From Nicotiana tabacum (taxonomy: Eukaryota > Streptophyta > Magnoliopsida > Solanales > Solanaceae), in the NCBI RefSeq assembly GCF_000715075.1, contig NC_134084.1, positions 97,692,411 through 97,756,410 on the forward strand: a stretch of DNA of 64,000 nt, in the 5' to 3' direction. This document shows, in pieces, positions 24,241 through 34,361 of the stretch. Under the pieces are notes generated by a model. That model saw only the letters and a program-made list of their open reading frames with translations. It ran no database searches and had not been told where the DNA came from. How positions within the stretch are numbered: position 1 is the stretch's first letter; every line of letters starts with the position of its first letter. The translations under genes were made by a program, and so were the position numbers.

Positions 24241-25170
24241 TAAAAGGGTCTAATCGTGAAAAACCCCTCAAGCCAAGTCTCCCGTCTTGGATCTAAGATC
24301 CTTGATGGAAGATCTTGACTGGGGGATTTTTTAACGGCTAGAAAAATGAAAAAGGGGTAGATCTAGGGTTTTGGCCTTTTTAGATCCAAGATCTAAGGAA
24401 ATTTTGGTTGTATTTTTTGGGATTTGGTTGGTAAGATGAGGTTTAGGAGGATGAGAGGAGTGTATGGTGTGAGTTTGAGGGGTTTTGGAATTCCATCGCC
24501 GTCTTGGGCGATTTCTGGCGGCGGAGTAGTGGTGGTGGGAGAGTTTCGGCCACCCTTTTGTTTTGGAGGTGTTGGTTTTTTTTAGGTTAGTTGGTGGGGT
24601 GAGGTAGATGAGGAGAAGGGGAGAAGATTGGAGTTATTTGGGTAAAATTGGAGGTTGGCCGCCGCCGATGGAGATTTCCGGCGGGCGGTGCCACCGTGGG
24701 GAGGGGCGGCGGCGGAAGTGGGGTAGAGAGAAGGGAGAAAGATGAGGGCTTTAGGGTTTAGGGAGTTGAGAGAGAAGTGGAAGAGTGGAAGAGTTTGGAA
24801 ATGAGGGGGGTGGAGATTTTAGGACACTTTTATATTAAAAGGGGGGTGAGTTTCGAACCGTTGGATCTTGTTGGAGATCAATAGCCAAGATTAAAAGGGG
24901 GCAAGATGGGTTGGGATCAGATTTTTAAGGTCTTTGAGCTTGGGGAGTCTTGGGTTAAATTAGGATTGGGCTAGTTTAGGAAGAAATGGGGGCATTTTCA
25001 TCTATACCCGCTTTTTGGGCTACGTTTTAACTTGTGCCCACTTTACAAAAAAATTGCAAACATACCCACTTTTTCGCGTAATTTCAGCATATGGGACTAA
25101 AGTAGCAAAGACAATCACGCAAAATTTCAGCATTCTAGTAGACGGGACTGAAGTAGCAAGTTTTTGATTT

Positions 25171-25407
25171 TGTAACTGGCGAACTTCAGCTCTAGAGCTG
25201 AAGTTTTTGTTTTGTAACTGGCGAACTTTAGCTCTAGAGCTGAAGTTTTTGGTTTTGTAACCGGCGAACTTCAGCTCTAGAGCTGAAGTTTTTGTTTTGT
25301 AACCGGCAAACTTCAGCCCTAGAGCTGAAGTTTTTGTTTTGTAACCGGCGAACTTCAGCTCTAGAGCTGAAGTTTTTATTTGTAACTGGCGAACTTCAGC
25401 TCTAGAG
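25171..25407. repeat. Array of six units (about 42 bp) with a 24-bp perfect palindrome
   Basis: Units start TGTAACTGGC or TGTAACCGGC at 25171, 25213, 25256, 25299, 25340 and 25381. Each contains AACTTCAGCTCT followed by its own reverse complement, with single-base variants in units 2 and 4. The last unit is truncated after the centre. A T-rich spacer separates the units. Each palindrome could extrude a cruciform or give a 12-bp RNA stem with almost no loop. Confidence 0.92.
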
Positions 25408-25915
25408 TCTTTTTCCTTTCATAATGATATTGTCAAGAAAATAATCTTCCTTATGTAACCAAATATCTGCTCTAATTAATCATCATTAGAAGGAGTAATA
25501 CTAGGCTGATTATTCAAGAACGTCCCAGAAAAGTAATCTTAGTACATCAATTCCTCATCGTGATAAGATCAATTAGAAAAGCTTAAACAAATTGTAGACC
25601 AATAACATAAAAATATCACATTTATAAGGGAAGAAAAAGAGTGAATTAAACTTTAGTAGGCTACCTGTTCTTTTCAAGCCAGGCGTTTCTCATGGTCAAC
25701 AAAAAAACTTAGCATCTTACTAATATTAGACGATTAATTACAAAGAGATTTGCTTCCGATATACTCTTCACATTTGAAATACAAAACAAAATTGAAAAAC
25801 AACTGCATCAACTACTTCTTTAGCTTGTGCCTCTTTCACTTCCTTATGTAACCAAATATCTTCAAAATCTCTTCGTAGTACTAATAATTGTGTATATTAA
25901 TATTAATATTTTCAG
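25408..25915. other. AT-rich interior of the TIR element, possibly captured intron
   Basis: No open frame is seen. It ends in a TTAATATTTTCAG acceptor-like sequence right before the carboxypeptidase exon, so part of it may be captured intron. A 23-bp direct repeat starting CTTCCTTATG occurs at 25446-25468 and 25839-25861. Confidence 0.4.
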
Positions 25916-26011
25916 CTGCAAACTTATTGTTCTTGGAATCTCCTGTTGGTATTGGATTTTCATACACAAACAACTCTAGTAATATCACAGAGCTTGGAGA
26001 CACTGTTACAG
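25916..26011 (+). pseudogene. Captured serine carboxypeptidase-like (S10) exon fragment
   Basis: In one frame the segment reads [20 protein letters not shown] and then [12 protein letters not shown], a strongly conserved block of plant serine carboxypeptidase-like proteins. In the family it lies just upstream of the catalytic Ser region. The exon begins after a TTTTCAG acceptor and ends near ACAG. The frame then runs into an Arg-rich low-complexity stretch that is not carboxypeptidase. There is no catalytic triad, start or rest of the gene, so it is a fragment. Its position between terminal inverted repeats suggests transduplication from a host gene. Confidence 0.85.
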
Positions 26012-26184
26012 ACTTTAGAAAGAGGTTGAGGGCGGATATAACTTTGAGGAGGAGAAGGAGGAGGAGAAAGGGGGCTGAAGTTGTCTAAAAAGTGGGTACA
26101 AGCCAAAGGTTTTTAAAATAATGGGTATAGGTTAAATGAGAGCAACCAAATAAGACGTACCGTGCAATTTTTACGAAGAAATGG

Positions 26185-26780
26185 ACCAATTCGGCATAAA
26201 ACCATTCCTTTTTTTTTTAATTTTTTAAAGACTAATTAATTTAGATAAACCCTAAACTAAGTCCTAAATTATCTTTATTTGTAAAATATAACTAATTATA
26301 TATTTACAATAATTATAGAATTTACTTGATCCTAAATTAAAGGAAAAAAAATCAATAATCTAAAAATTAAAAGATAAAAAAATGTAAAATGAGCCATTTT
26401 TTATTTATTTTCAACTTTAATAAAATATAATTAACTAATTAATCCTAAAACTATAAAAACAAAAATCTAAATGCAATGCATGGTATTTTTTGACATTTTC
26501 ATGATTTTAATAAAAATTAAATGTGCATAAAAATGCAAATAATTAATAAAAATCCTAAAAGAATCCTATAAAATGACAAATAATTGAAAAAAATCTATTT
26601 TCTTTGATTTTATAGGAGCATTTCATATGGGCAAAAATCACATGCTTATTTGATGATATAAGATAAAATGTTACATCATAAATCAATTATAATATGGTTT
26701 TGACTCTAGCAAATGAATAATTTTGTATTTGCGGCAATGTACAACGCAATACTTCTGTTCATGTAACTTTCAAGGTTAAT
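26185..26780. other. AT-rich continuation of repeat X', no gene seen
   Basis: A/T-rich DNA with many AAAATGCA and TTAATAA words, similar in character to 3300-3600 in repeat X. No coding signal. Confidence 0.35.
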
Positions 26781-26792
26781 TGTACAAATTAT

Positions 26793-27000
26793 ATATATAT
26801 ATATATATATAAAGACTCTCTCTCTAGAAACCTTTCACCCCAAAAGATCTTGTTTTATCGATTTTTTCCAGGTAAATTTTCAATTTATTTGTGGGTTTTA
26901 TTCATATTTGGTTTTTTCAGGTAAAGTTTTAGGTTTAATCTGTGGGTTTTATGCATATTTTGTATTTATTAGGCTTAATTTATCGATTTGGGTATCATTA
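26793..27000 (+). promoter_or_regulatory. TATA-rich, leader- and intron-like sequence
   Basis: A (TA)n run at 26793-26811 is followed about 10-20 bases on by CTCTCTCTCTAGAAACC, resembling a plant core promoter and 5' leader. TTTTTTCCAGGTAAATTTT (about 26864) and TTTTTTCAGGTAAAGTTTT (about 26915) are two copies of a roughly 50-bp imperfect tandem repeat that look like intron borders. No coding exon follows, so this may be a captured or degenerate promoter. Confidence 0.3.
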
Positions 27001-27318
27001 TGCTGAACTAGATCTGCCCTTTTGTTTAGATTTTTTCGTTCTTCATATTTGTTTCTTAAAGTACAGATCTGAAAACTTTGACCACCTGATTGCTGTGAAT
27101 CTGAAATGATTTGAGCCGTTCAGGACTAGTGCTTATTGTTATTGTTAGTCTTTCTATGTTTCACTCCATTTTTTAAGGTATTACTCATTTCATATAGTAA
27201 GCAAGGAATTGACTCTTGTCCCTACTACACCTTTTTCTTCTGCTGCATTCTTAAAAACTTAAATTTACTTAATTTCATCAACGCGTCTACTCTTTTGCTT
27301 CATTCATATATTTTCCAT

Positions 27319-27520
27319 TTTCCCATTTCTTGATTTTTATCCAAAGTCCAGAAGTTTTTCCATATTGGGTCTTGAAAGTTCAGATTTTTTCCCCATATTG
27401 GGTTATTATTCTTTTTCATTTTGGGTCTTGAATCTTTTAGCCAATCTAGGTAGGAATTTCCCATTTCTTGGTTTTGCTCCAAAGTTCAAATCTTTGCCAT
27501 ATTGGGTCTAGAAAAGTTCA
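27319..27520 (+). repeat. Imperfect direct repeats with CCATATTGGGTC words
   Basis: CCCATTTCTTGATTTTTATC... (about 27323) and CCCATTTCTTGGTTTTGCTC... (about 27460) each lead to CCATATTGGGTCT(T/A)GAAA. An extra CCCATATTGGGTT lies between. The spacing is about 140 bases. Confidence 0.6.
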
Positions 27521-27908
27521 ATTTTTTCAATTTTTTTCATTTGGGTGTCACCAGTGGTAGCGGTGACAGCCCTTTTTGGTTTTCGGGTCGTGATATTTTC
27601 TGTATTTTCGGGGAAATTCTCGAAGTTGTGGAGACAAGTTGGAAGCACGAGCACTAGCAAAGGAGAGCAACCAGGACGAGCGTCCACAACGGGCGGTGGG
27701 AAGCGGTGCGTGAGTGTACAACTACATCAAGTACAACAAATCAATACAGGTTTGGTTCTCGGGAGTTGGTACCTCCTTTTCTACTGTTTCCCTTTTGGTG
27801 TTAGCTAAATTGATGTTACTTTGGTTCACAATTGTTCAATCATTCTACTAGTGTACTTGTAGTCACTTGTTTCCTTCTACTTTGATTCGTGTGCACTAGT
27901 GAGTCTTC

Positions 27909-28586
27909 TTGAGATTTGTCGTAGGTGTAGTGGCTGCAATCTGGGATGATAGATTAAGGGCATGTCCTCGGGTGGGACAGAGTGAGGGGCTGGGTTCAGG
28001 GTGTGGGACGAGAGGTAGGGGAGGTAGAGGGGGCAATGGAGCCTATAGGTTGAGAATCGGGTCATGGAACATAGGTTCGCTAACGAGTAAGTCTATAGAG
28101 TTGGCGAAGATACTTCAGAAGAGGAAGATTAATATAGCGTGTGTTCAGGAGACTAGGTGGGTTGGATCGAGGGCGAAAAACGTGGATGGGTATAAGTTAT
28201 GGTACTCTGGAGTCCTGAGGGGTAAGAATGGAGTGGGTATCCTGGTAGATAACCATCTTAGAGAGTCAGTGGTAGAGGTCAGGCGGGTGAATGATAGACT
28301 AATGACTATTAAATTGGTGGTGGGTGAGTGTACTTTAAATGTCGTTAGCACGTACGCACCGCAAGTAGGCCTAGATGAGGAGATTAAAAGGCGTTTTTGG
28401 GAGGGGTTGGACAACATCGTTCGTAGTATTCTGCCTTCGGAGAGATTATTCGTAGGAGGAGATTTCAATGGTCATATTGGGTCGTCAGCAGTTGGTTATA
28501 CTGAGGTGTATGGCGGCTATGATGTCGGGAGCGGAACAGAGGGGGCACTTCGCTGTTGGACTTTGCCAAGGCATTCGATCAAGTGA
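27909..28586 (+). pseudogene. RTE endonuclease domain
   Basis: An open frame of 225 codons. After a Gly/Arg-rich start, motifs run GSWNIGSLT (about 28047), VQETRWVG (about 28143), NGVGILVD (about 28226), STYAPQVG (about 28349) and VGGDFNGHIG (about 28451). These are the Asn, Glu and Asp active-site blocks of the endonuclease family. The native frame is lost near 28545-28555, where a frameshift moves the continuation (LLDFAKAF..) into another frame. Confidence 0.88.
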
Positions 28587-29230
28587 TTGCGAACTCAAGT
28601 TTTCCGAAGTGGGATGAGCATTTGGTTACTTATAGAAGTTCGGCGGCGAAGACTCAGATTGACTATCTCCTCCTCAAGAGATGCGACAGAAGATTGTGTG
28701 AGGATTGCGACGTTATCCCAGGTGAGACCCTAGCAACGCAACATAGGCTTTTGGTGATGGACATTGGTATTAAGATAAGGAGGAAGAAGAGGTCAGTACG
28801 AGGCCGTCCGAGGATTAGGTGGGGCGCCTTGACTAAGGATAAAGCTCAGGAGTTGGAAGGAAGGTTATCAGCAATGGCGGCTTGGAGAAGTAGTGGGGAC
28901 ACAAACACTATGTGGTCGACGACGGTTGATTATATAAGGAGGCGGCGAGACAGGTGTTAGGGATATCTTCGGGCCGCATCGGTGGCCACAAAAGAGACTG
29001 GTGGTGGAATGCAGTTGTCCAAGATAAAGTGGAAGCGAAGAAGGCGGCTTACCTGCGGTTGGTAGGGAGCTCTGGAGAGGAGGAGAGGAGAGCGAACAAT
29101 GAGAGATATAAGGTAGCTAGGAGGGAGGCAAAGATGGCAGTAATGGAGGCTAAGACGACAGCTTATGCTCATCTATATGAGGAACTAGGGAACAAAGGAG
29201 GGAGAAGAAGTTATTACGACTAGCTAAGGT
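28556..29230 (+). pseudogene. RTE endonuclease-RT linker, frameshifted pieces
   Basis: 28556-28960 continues the protein (DFAKAFDQVIANSSF, KTQIDYLLLKRCDRRLCEDC, ETLATQHRLLVMDIGI). It ends near 28960 just as the following frame, 28954-29223 (GGHKRDWWWNAVVQDKVEAK, RYKVARREAKMAVMEAKT), takes over. A further frame change occurs at about 29220. These are the endonuclease C-terminus and the linker to RT seen in the family. Confidence 0.85.
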
Positions 29231-30167
29231 GAGATACAGGTCGGCTCGGAATCTGGACCAAGTGAGGTGCATAAAAGATGATGATGACAAAGTTTTGAAG
29301 GGGGATGACCAGATTAAGAGGAGATGTCAGACCTACTTTCATAAACTTCTAAATGAAGAAGGGGATCAGGATATTGTGCTAGGTGAATTGAAGAGTGCCA
29401 ACAGCCTACATGAACTAAGTTATGGTGGGGACATTGAGGTAGATGAGGTCATGGAGGCAATGCGTAAAATGAAGAGGGGCAGAGCTACCAGGCCAGACGA
29501 AATTCCAGTTGAACTTTGGAGGTGTGTGGGTAGAGCAGGCGTGGAATGACTTACTGGGTTGTTTAATGTTATATTCAAGACTAATAAGATGCCTAAAGAG
29601 TGGAGGTGGAGTACAATGGTTCCGTTGTATAAGAACAAAGGCGATGTTCAGAGCTGTAACAACTATATGGGTATCAAATTACTGAGTCACACCATGAAAG
29701 TCTGGGAGAGAGTGGTAGAAATGAGAGTGCGAAGGACGGTGTCTATTTCAGATAACCAGTTCGGGTTCATGACAGGGCGATCTACCACAGAAGCTATCCA
29801 CCTTATTAGGAGGATGATGGAACAATACAGGGATAAGAAGAAAGATCTCCATATGGTGTTTATTGATCTAGAGAAAGCGTACGACAGGGTTCCTAGGGAG
29901 GTCCTATGGAGATGCCTAGAGGTTAAAGGGGTCCCGGTTGACTACATTAGGGTGATTAAAGATATGTATGATGGAGCTAAGACTCGAATTAGGACAGTAG
30001 GAGGCGACTCTGACCATTTTCCGGTTGTTACGGGATTGCATCAAGGGTCTGCGTTCAGCCCTTTCCTATTTGCCCTGGTGATGGATGCCATAACGCATCA
30101 TATTCAAGGGGAGGTGCCATGGTGCATGTTATTTGCTGATGACATAGTCCTAATTGACGATACATGA
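29229..30167 (+). pseudogene. RTE reverse transcriptase domain
   Basis: 29229-29549 carries RCIKDDDDKVLKGDDQIKRR, YFHKLLNEEG and a damaged ATRPDEIPVELW (normally A-T-G-P-D-E-I-P). 29559-30167 carries [80 protein letters not shown] and the catalytic [10 protein letters not shown] near 30130. All RT blocks are recognisable, with the YxDD-type aspartates intact. A stop at about 29548 and the frame break after 30167 inactivate it. Confidence 0.9.
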
Positions 30168-30900
30168 CGTGGCGTCAACAAGAGGCTAGAGGTTTGGAGA
30201 CATACCCTTGAGATAAAGGTTTCAGGCTGAGCAGGACGAAGACAAAATACCTCGAGTGCAAATTTAGGGCTGAGCGATGGAAGCAGGAGTGGAAGTAAGG
30301 CTCGACTCACAAGTCATCCCTAAGAGGGGTAGTTTCAAGTACCTTGGGTCAGTTATTCTGGGGACCGGGGAGATCGACAAGGATGTCACACATCATATAG
30401 GGGTAGGGTGGATGAAGTGGAGGTGCAACGGGAGTCTTGTGTGACAAGAAAGTGCCACCGTTACTAAAAGGTAAGTTTTACAGAGCAGTGGTTAGACCTG
30501 CTATGTTGTATGAGACCGAGTGTTGGCCGGTTAAAAATTCACACATCCAGAAGATGAAAGTAGCAGAGATGATGATGCTGAGGTGGATGTGCGGGCATAT
30601 AAGGATGGACAAGATTAGGAATGAAGTTATTCAAGATAAGGTGGGCGTGGCCCCCATGGAGGACAAGATGCGGGAAGCAAGACTCAGATGGTTCAGACAC
30701 ATTCAGAGGAGGAGCACTGATGCGCCAGTGAGGAGGTGTGAGCGACTGGCTGTGGTGGGCATGAGGAGAGGTAGAGGGAGACCTAAGAAGTATTGGGGGG
30801 AGGTGATTAGGCAGGACCTAGCACGACTTAGGATTTCTGAGGACATGGCCCTTGACAGGGAATTGTGGAGGTCGAGCATTAAGGTTGTAGGTTAGGGGGA
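30168..30900 (+). pseudogene. RTE C-terminal domain
   Basis: After a broken stretch (30168-30436; [34 protein letters not shown] in shifting frames), an open frame at 30437-30895 gives the well-conserved RTE C-terminus. Its blocks are [55 protein letters not shown] and [18 protein letters not shown], ending in a natural stop. This region has no RNase H and is typical of plant RTE elements. Confidence 0.88.
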
Positions 30901-31144
30901 AGTCTGTGAGTATTACTACAGCGCACTAGAGTAACACTAGCCATTTAGGAGTTAGTCTTAGGAGGCTACCGATCGGCTACGGATGTAGGGCTTGTGTCGG
31001 TTGGATATTAGTATACCTTACATCCTTTTCTCCATCCTTTTTCGTATTTCCTATATTTCTTATATTGTTGTTATTCTGTTATTTTATATTATGTATTTTA
31101 TGTTATTTATTATGACTCTATTGATAGTACTAATATATTGTCTT

Positions 31145-31292
31145 TTTGTTGCTCTCTTGAGCCAAGGGTCTCTTGGAAACAGCCTCTCTGCCCTTCGGGG
31201 TAGGGGTAAGGTCTGCGTACATACTACCCTCCCCAGACCCTACTGGTGGGATTATACTGGGATGTTGTTGTTGTTGTTGTTGTTGTTGTTGT
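31145..31292 (+). repeat. RTE 3' tail, TS-SINE-like, ending in (GTT)n
   Basis: From about 31160 (GAGCCAAGGGTCTCTTGGAA) through GGGGTAAGGTCTGCGTACAT and ACCCTCCCCAGACCCTACTG to a (TGT)n run, the tail closely resembles, from memory, the 3' part of tobacco TS-type SINEs. Sharing a tail with a partner LINE is the known way SINEs borrow RT. Confidence 0.7.
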
Positions 31293-32296
31293 ATCTATAT
31301 CACATACCCTGTGTAAATATGAAAACTGATTTTTATATATAACAATGTAACTATAATTGTGTGTTATAAATTCTAAATAATGTAAGTTGTGTGTAGCAAC
31401 ATATTACCTGTATGTACAACCATGTTTCACAATAATTAAATTACTCTCATCATAATGAATATGCACATTATAGCCGTATCATGTTGCAAGTAAATCATTA
31501 TTTATAGTCGGTAATCTTAATGCCACATATACGTAGTCTAATTCATATCAATATACATGTACAGTAATAATAACTATTAATGTTGACTAAGTTTTGATGT
31601 ATTGTATTATAATAAATGTGACTATGTAACTAACAAAAAATGAGCATGCATGCATAATGTATTGTATTTTTACATAGATATTTTAGATCATAAAGTGTGT
31701 TAAAAATAAGTAGTATTTTAAGTAAGTTGAGATAATTCTTAATTATATGGATAATCGGGTAATTGAATAATTATCGGGTAACGAAACATTACCTAATTAC
31801 CTAATAAATGAATAAAGATTAAACTTTTTCCACCCAATCCCACATGGCAGCCCCTCCCTTAATATTTAGGTGACTCTTAAGGTCATACTATTAGGTGGCA
31901 AAAATCATAAACATGAGTCATCATGTCCTTTATTAAAGAGGTTGTGTGGTAGATGGAGTACAACTGTTTTTATTTCTTAATTGTTTCCTTATAATATGGC
32001 TGATAAATATTCTTATCTTTCTCTATTAGTGTTGAGAGAGAGATTCAGTTTATCTCTAGGAATTTGATCACCCACTATATTCTTTTAGAAATCATTGATC
32101 AGAATCTTAACGTTAGTAGTAGATTAGATTGCTGAGTAACATAAGCCTGCTCTGCAGCTACGAGAAAGGTGATCAAAGTCTATGTTTATATTGATATCAT
32201 GTTAAGGAAATCATTCTTCCTATAACTGAGGAATGCTTTGAATTTAATGGAGTAGAAGAAGATGCTTTAATCCGTACGAGTAATGGAAGAGGGAGA
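31293..32296. other. AT-rich DNA, no gene seen
   Basis: No protein or element family recognised. It ends at GGAAGAGGGAGA, directly before the outer end of LTR A. Confidence 0.4.
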
Positions 32297-32932
32297 TGTC
32301 ACGACCCCAAACCCGAACCCGATCGTGATGGCGCCTTTCGTGAAGACAAGGTCAGCCGGCACTTCTCATTTTTCAATTATTAACAATTACGCATTAAGAA
32401 ACAGTCTGAACATGAATAGATAACCAAGGTTTAAGCGGTTAATAGCATAAATCACGGAAAATACCCAACACAGTCCGAAAACGGAGTGTCACTAGTCATG
32501 AGCATCTATAAAACCTAATACAAGTCTGAAGAGTCTATAAACTATTACAAATGTCTGATAAGAGATAGAAATAATAAAGAGGGATAAACATGGGACTGCA
32601 GACATCGAACAGCTACCTCGTGGACTCCGATATCTGTCAGGAGCTCTCAACTCGCACTGGCAGGATTCTCAATGCCTGAATCTGCACACAGGGGTGCAGG
32701 GAGTAAAGTGAGTACTCCAACTCAGTGAGTAACAAATATAAATAAAGACTGAAAACAAGAAATTACATAAGGTACAAAGCATTCTATAATGAAGCAGTAA
32801 AACAATTAAAACAGTAAACTAGTGAAAGATAGGTAAAATTCTTTAACTCAAATGTAGTTTCATAAAAAGCCTTTTACAATAATTAAGCAGGTAATTGACA
32901 GTCAATTATGAAAAGTAAACACATAAAGGCTC

Positions 32933-33033
32933 GCCCCTCGGGCATAGTATCAACAAATCCGCCCCTCAGGCAACATCTCAGATTAGTACCAGCCCCTCGG
33001 GCAATCACATAGAACAATACCAATCCCTCGGGC
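32933..33033 (-). repeat. Hairpin minisatellite in LTR A (GCCCCTCGGGC)
   Basis: Four copies of GCCCCTCGGGC or one-base variants at 32933, 32961, 32992 and about 33023, with a period of about 30. The word folds as GCCC-CTC-GGGC, a 4-bp stem with a 3-base loop. It lies about 1345-1470 bases from the LTR 5' end. Confidence 0.75.
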
Positions 33034-33317
33034 TCAATCTCACATCACAATGGGTACCCGCGCTCATTGGGAGTGTACAGACTCCTGGAGGGGCCTCTTA
33101 CAGCCCAAGTGCAAGAGTTCATACATACCACCCCGGGCCCACATCTCGGAATTCAATAATTTTTACATCAATATATTTCTTATCTCCCTACGAGTTTATA
33201 CATATAAAAAGTTCTAAAATCCGACCTTAAATGGTCCTTCAAATCCCCAAACAAAGGTCTAAGTTTTCAACCCCCTAGTTTCCCCAATTTTCACCCTTAA
33301 ATTCCATAATTTCTAGC

Positions 33318-33322
33318 TCTAA
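33318..33322. repeat. Element B target-site duplication, left copy (TCTAA)
   Basis: TCTAA immediately before the TG of B's left LTR, repeated at 44058-44062 directly after the CA of its right LTR. Confidence 0.85.
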
Positions 33323-33995
33323 TGTCACGACCCCGGTTCGCCCTCTGTGAACCATCGTGACGGCACCTAGTCTCTACAACTAGGTAAGCCTAATTTGCAG
33401 AAGAAAAACCAAAATTTGCGGAAGTAAACAATTTAAAACAAAAATAAAGCAGTAATAGTGTTTAAATGTGTTGCTCGGCATACACCATGTTTATTCTCAA
33501 TACCAAACATAAATCCAAGACCCTAAAACCCATGAATCACAAGCTAAGATCAATACTACATAGCTCTAACTCCAAAATGTCTAATAAGAACAGGAAGGTA
33601 CAGAAGGGCTAAATACTAAAAGTAGGAATAGAAAGGGACTTCTCGGTCTGCAGACGCGGCAGATGTACCTCGAAGTCTCTAGAGCGGTCGCCTCCCTCAA
33701 GGATAGTAGACCTGATTAGCAGTGCCTGGATCCGCACGTGAAAAACATGAGCAGAAGAGGCATGAGTACAACACAGCGGTACTCAGTAAGTGCCAAGCCT
33801 AACCTCGGTCAGGTAGTGACGAGGAAGGTCAAGGCCCTACTAAGGTTAAATAAAATATAAAGATCAACAGTATAGAATGAAACAGTATAAATAAGTACAA
33901 CAGTAAAATAATACAAGATAAATAGAACAACAACAACTATACAGAACAAGGCAAAAATGGAAAGGAAATACAGCTCAACACCAATAGTAACAATC

Positions 33996-34361
33996 GGGGA
34001 TCTCCCAAGATACCGTCCTGTAGTCCCATCTTTACATATCCAGTGAATCTCTTGGGATGCCGTCCCATAGTCCATCATATAAATATGTCCGAAGGATCTC
34101 TCGGAATCTCGTCCCGTAGTCCAACTCATAGTGCACGGGGATCTACCAGAATCCCGTTCTGTAGTCCCAAATGTAAATACCCAGTACTGGAAAATCTACC
34201 GGGTGCATTCCCGTAGTTCCATTTAACTGTGCAGGGGGATCTACCTGTAATCTAACCGGTAGTCCCAAGTAAATGTGCAGGGGGATCTACCGGGAATCTA
34301 ACCCGTAGTCCCAAAGTAAACAGACAAGGTGGAGCTACCGGAATCTCACATTCGTAGTCCC
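33996..34361 (-). repeat. Hairpin minisatellite in the left LTR of B
   Basis: About eight units of 40-55 bases, each with GGGGATCTACCGGGAATCT followed by an AACCCGTAGTCCC-type half. GGGATCTACCGGG and CCCGTAGTCCC are near-complementary, so each unit folds into a stem of about 10 bp. The same array lies at 41900-42268 in the other LTR. Confidence 0.8.

Larger units (their letters stand above)
21342..24979 (-). repeat. Dispersed repeat X', inverted relative to repeat X
   Basis: Begins TGTCACACC followed by a T run, ACCACCCGAGGGGTATATGAG, and keeps the order of blocks found at the 3' end of X up to about 21955. Further right the similarity is not obvious by eye. No coding domain is seen. It includes a TATA-like GTATTTATAGAA near 23333 and a purine/GGN-rich patch at 24420-24830. 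The sequence seems to continue beyond the inserted TIR element at 26185. Confidence 0.55.
24990..26174. mobile_element. Non-autonomous TIR element with a captured gene fragment (Mutator-like candidate)
   Basis: Flanked by 10-bp direct repeats GAAGAAATGG (24980-24989 and 26175-26184). The left end reads CATCTATACCCGCTTTTT...AACTTGTGCCCACTTT. The right end, read in reverse, gives CATTTAACCTATACCCATTA...GGCTTGTACCCACTTT. These are imperfect terminal inverted repeats of about 60 bases, but the right arm has about 35 extra outer bases. No transposase is seen. It holds a palindromic array and a serine carboxypeptidase-like exon. A 9-11 bp duplication, long imperfect arms and captured exon fit a Pack-MULE, but the class is not proven. 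Removing one duplication rejoins AGGAAGAAATGG to ACCAATTCGGC in the surrounding repeat. Confidence 0.55.
27545..31292 (+). mobile_element. RTE-type LINE, inactive
   Basis: A non-LTR element encoding an apurinic-type endonuclease followed by a reverse transcriptase and a conserved C-terminal region, with a 3' tail ending in (GTT)n at 31263-31292. This single-ORF layout without an RNase H, the FADDIVL box and the GTT tail fit the plant RTE clade, often mislabelled 'craniofacial development protein'-like in plant annotations. The left boundary is approximate and I found no clear target-site duplication. Frameshifts and stops break the ORF. Confidence 0.85.
32297..33322 (-). repeat. LTR A, left part (split by element B)
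   Basis: Starts TGTCACGACCCC, the same plus-strand start as LTR B. Its continuation is at 44063-45145, on the other side of element B. The last five bases, TCTAA (33318-33322), are B's target site, duplicated at 44058-44062. The joined LTR would be about 2.1 kb. Confidence 0.85.

Noticed and set aside
25171..25407. Palindromic array as a CRISPR or integron-like system
   Set aside because: The T-rich spacers are nearly identical to each other, no cas or integrase gene is nearby, and the surroundings are a eukaryotic transposon.
26012..26088. Arg-rich extension of the carboxypeptidase frame as a protein domain
   Set aside because: It is a GGA/GAA-rich low-complexity run that leads into the inverted end of the transposon.
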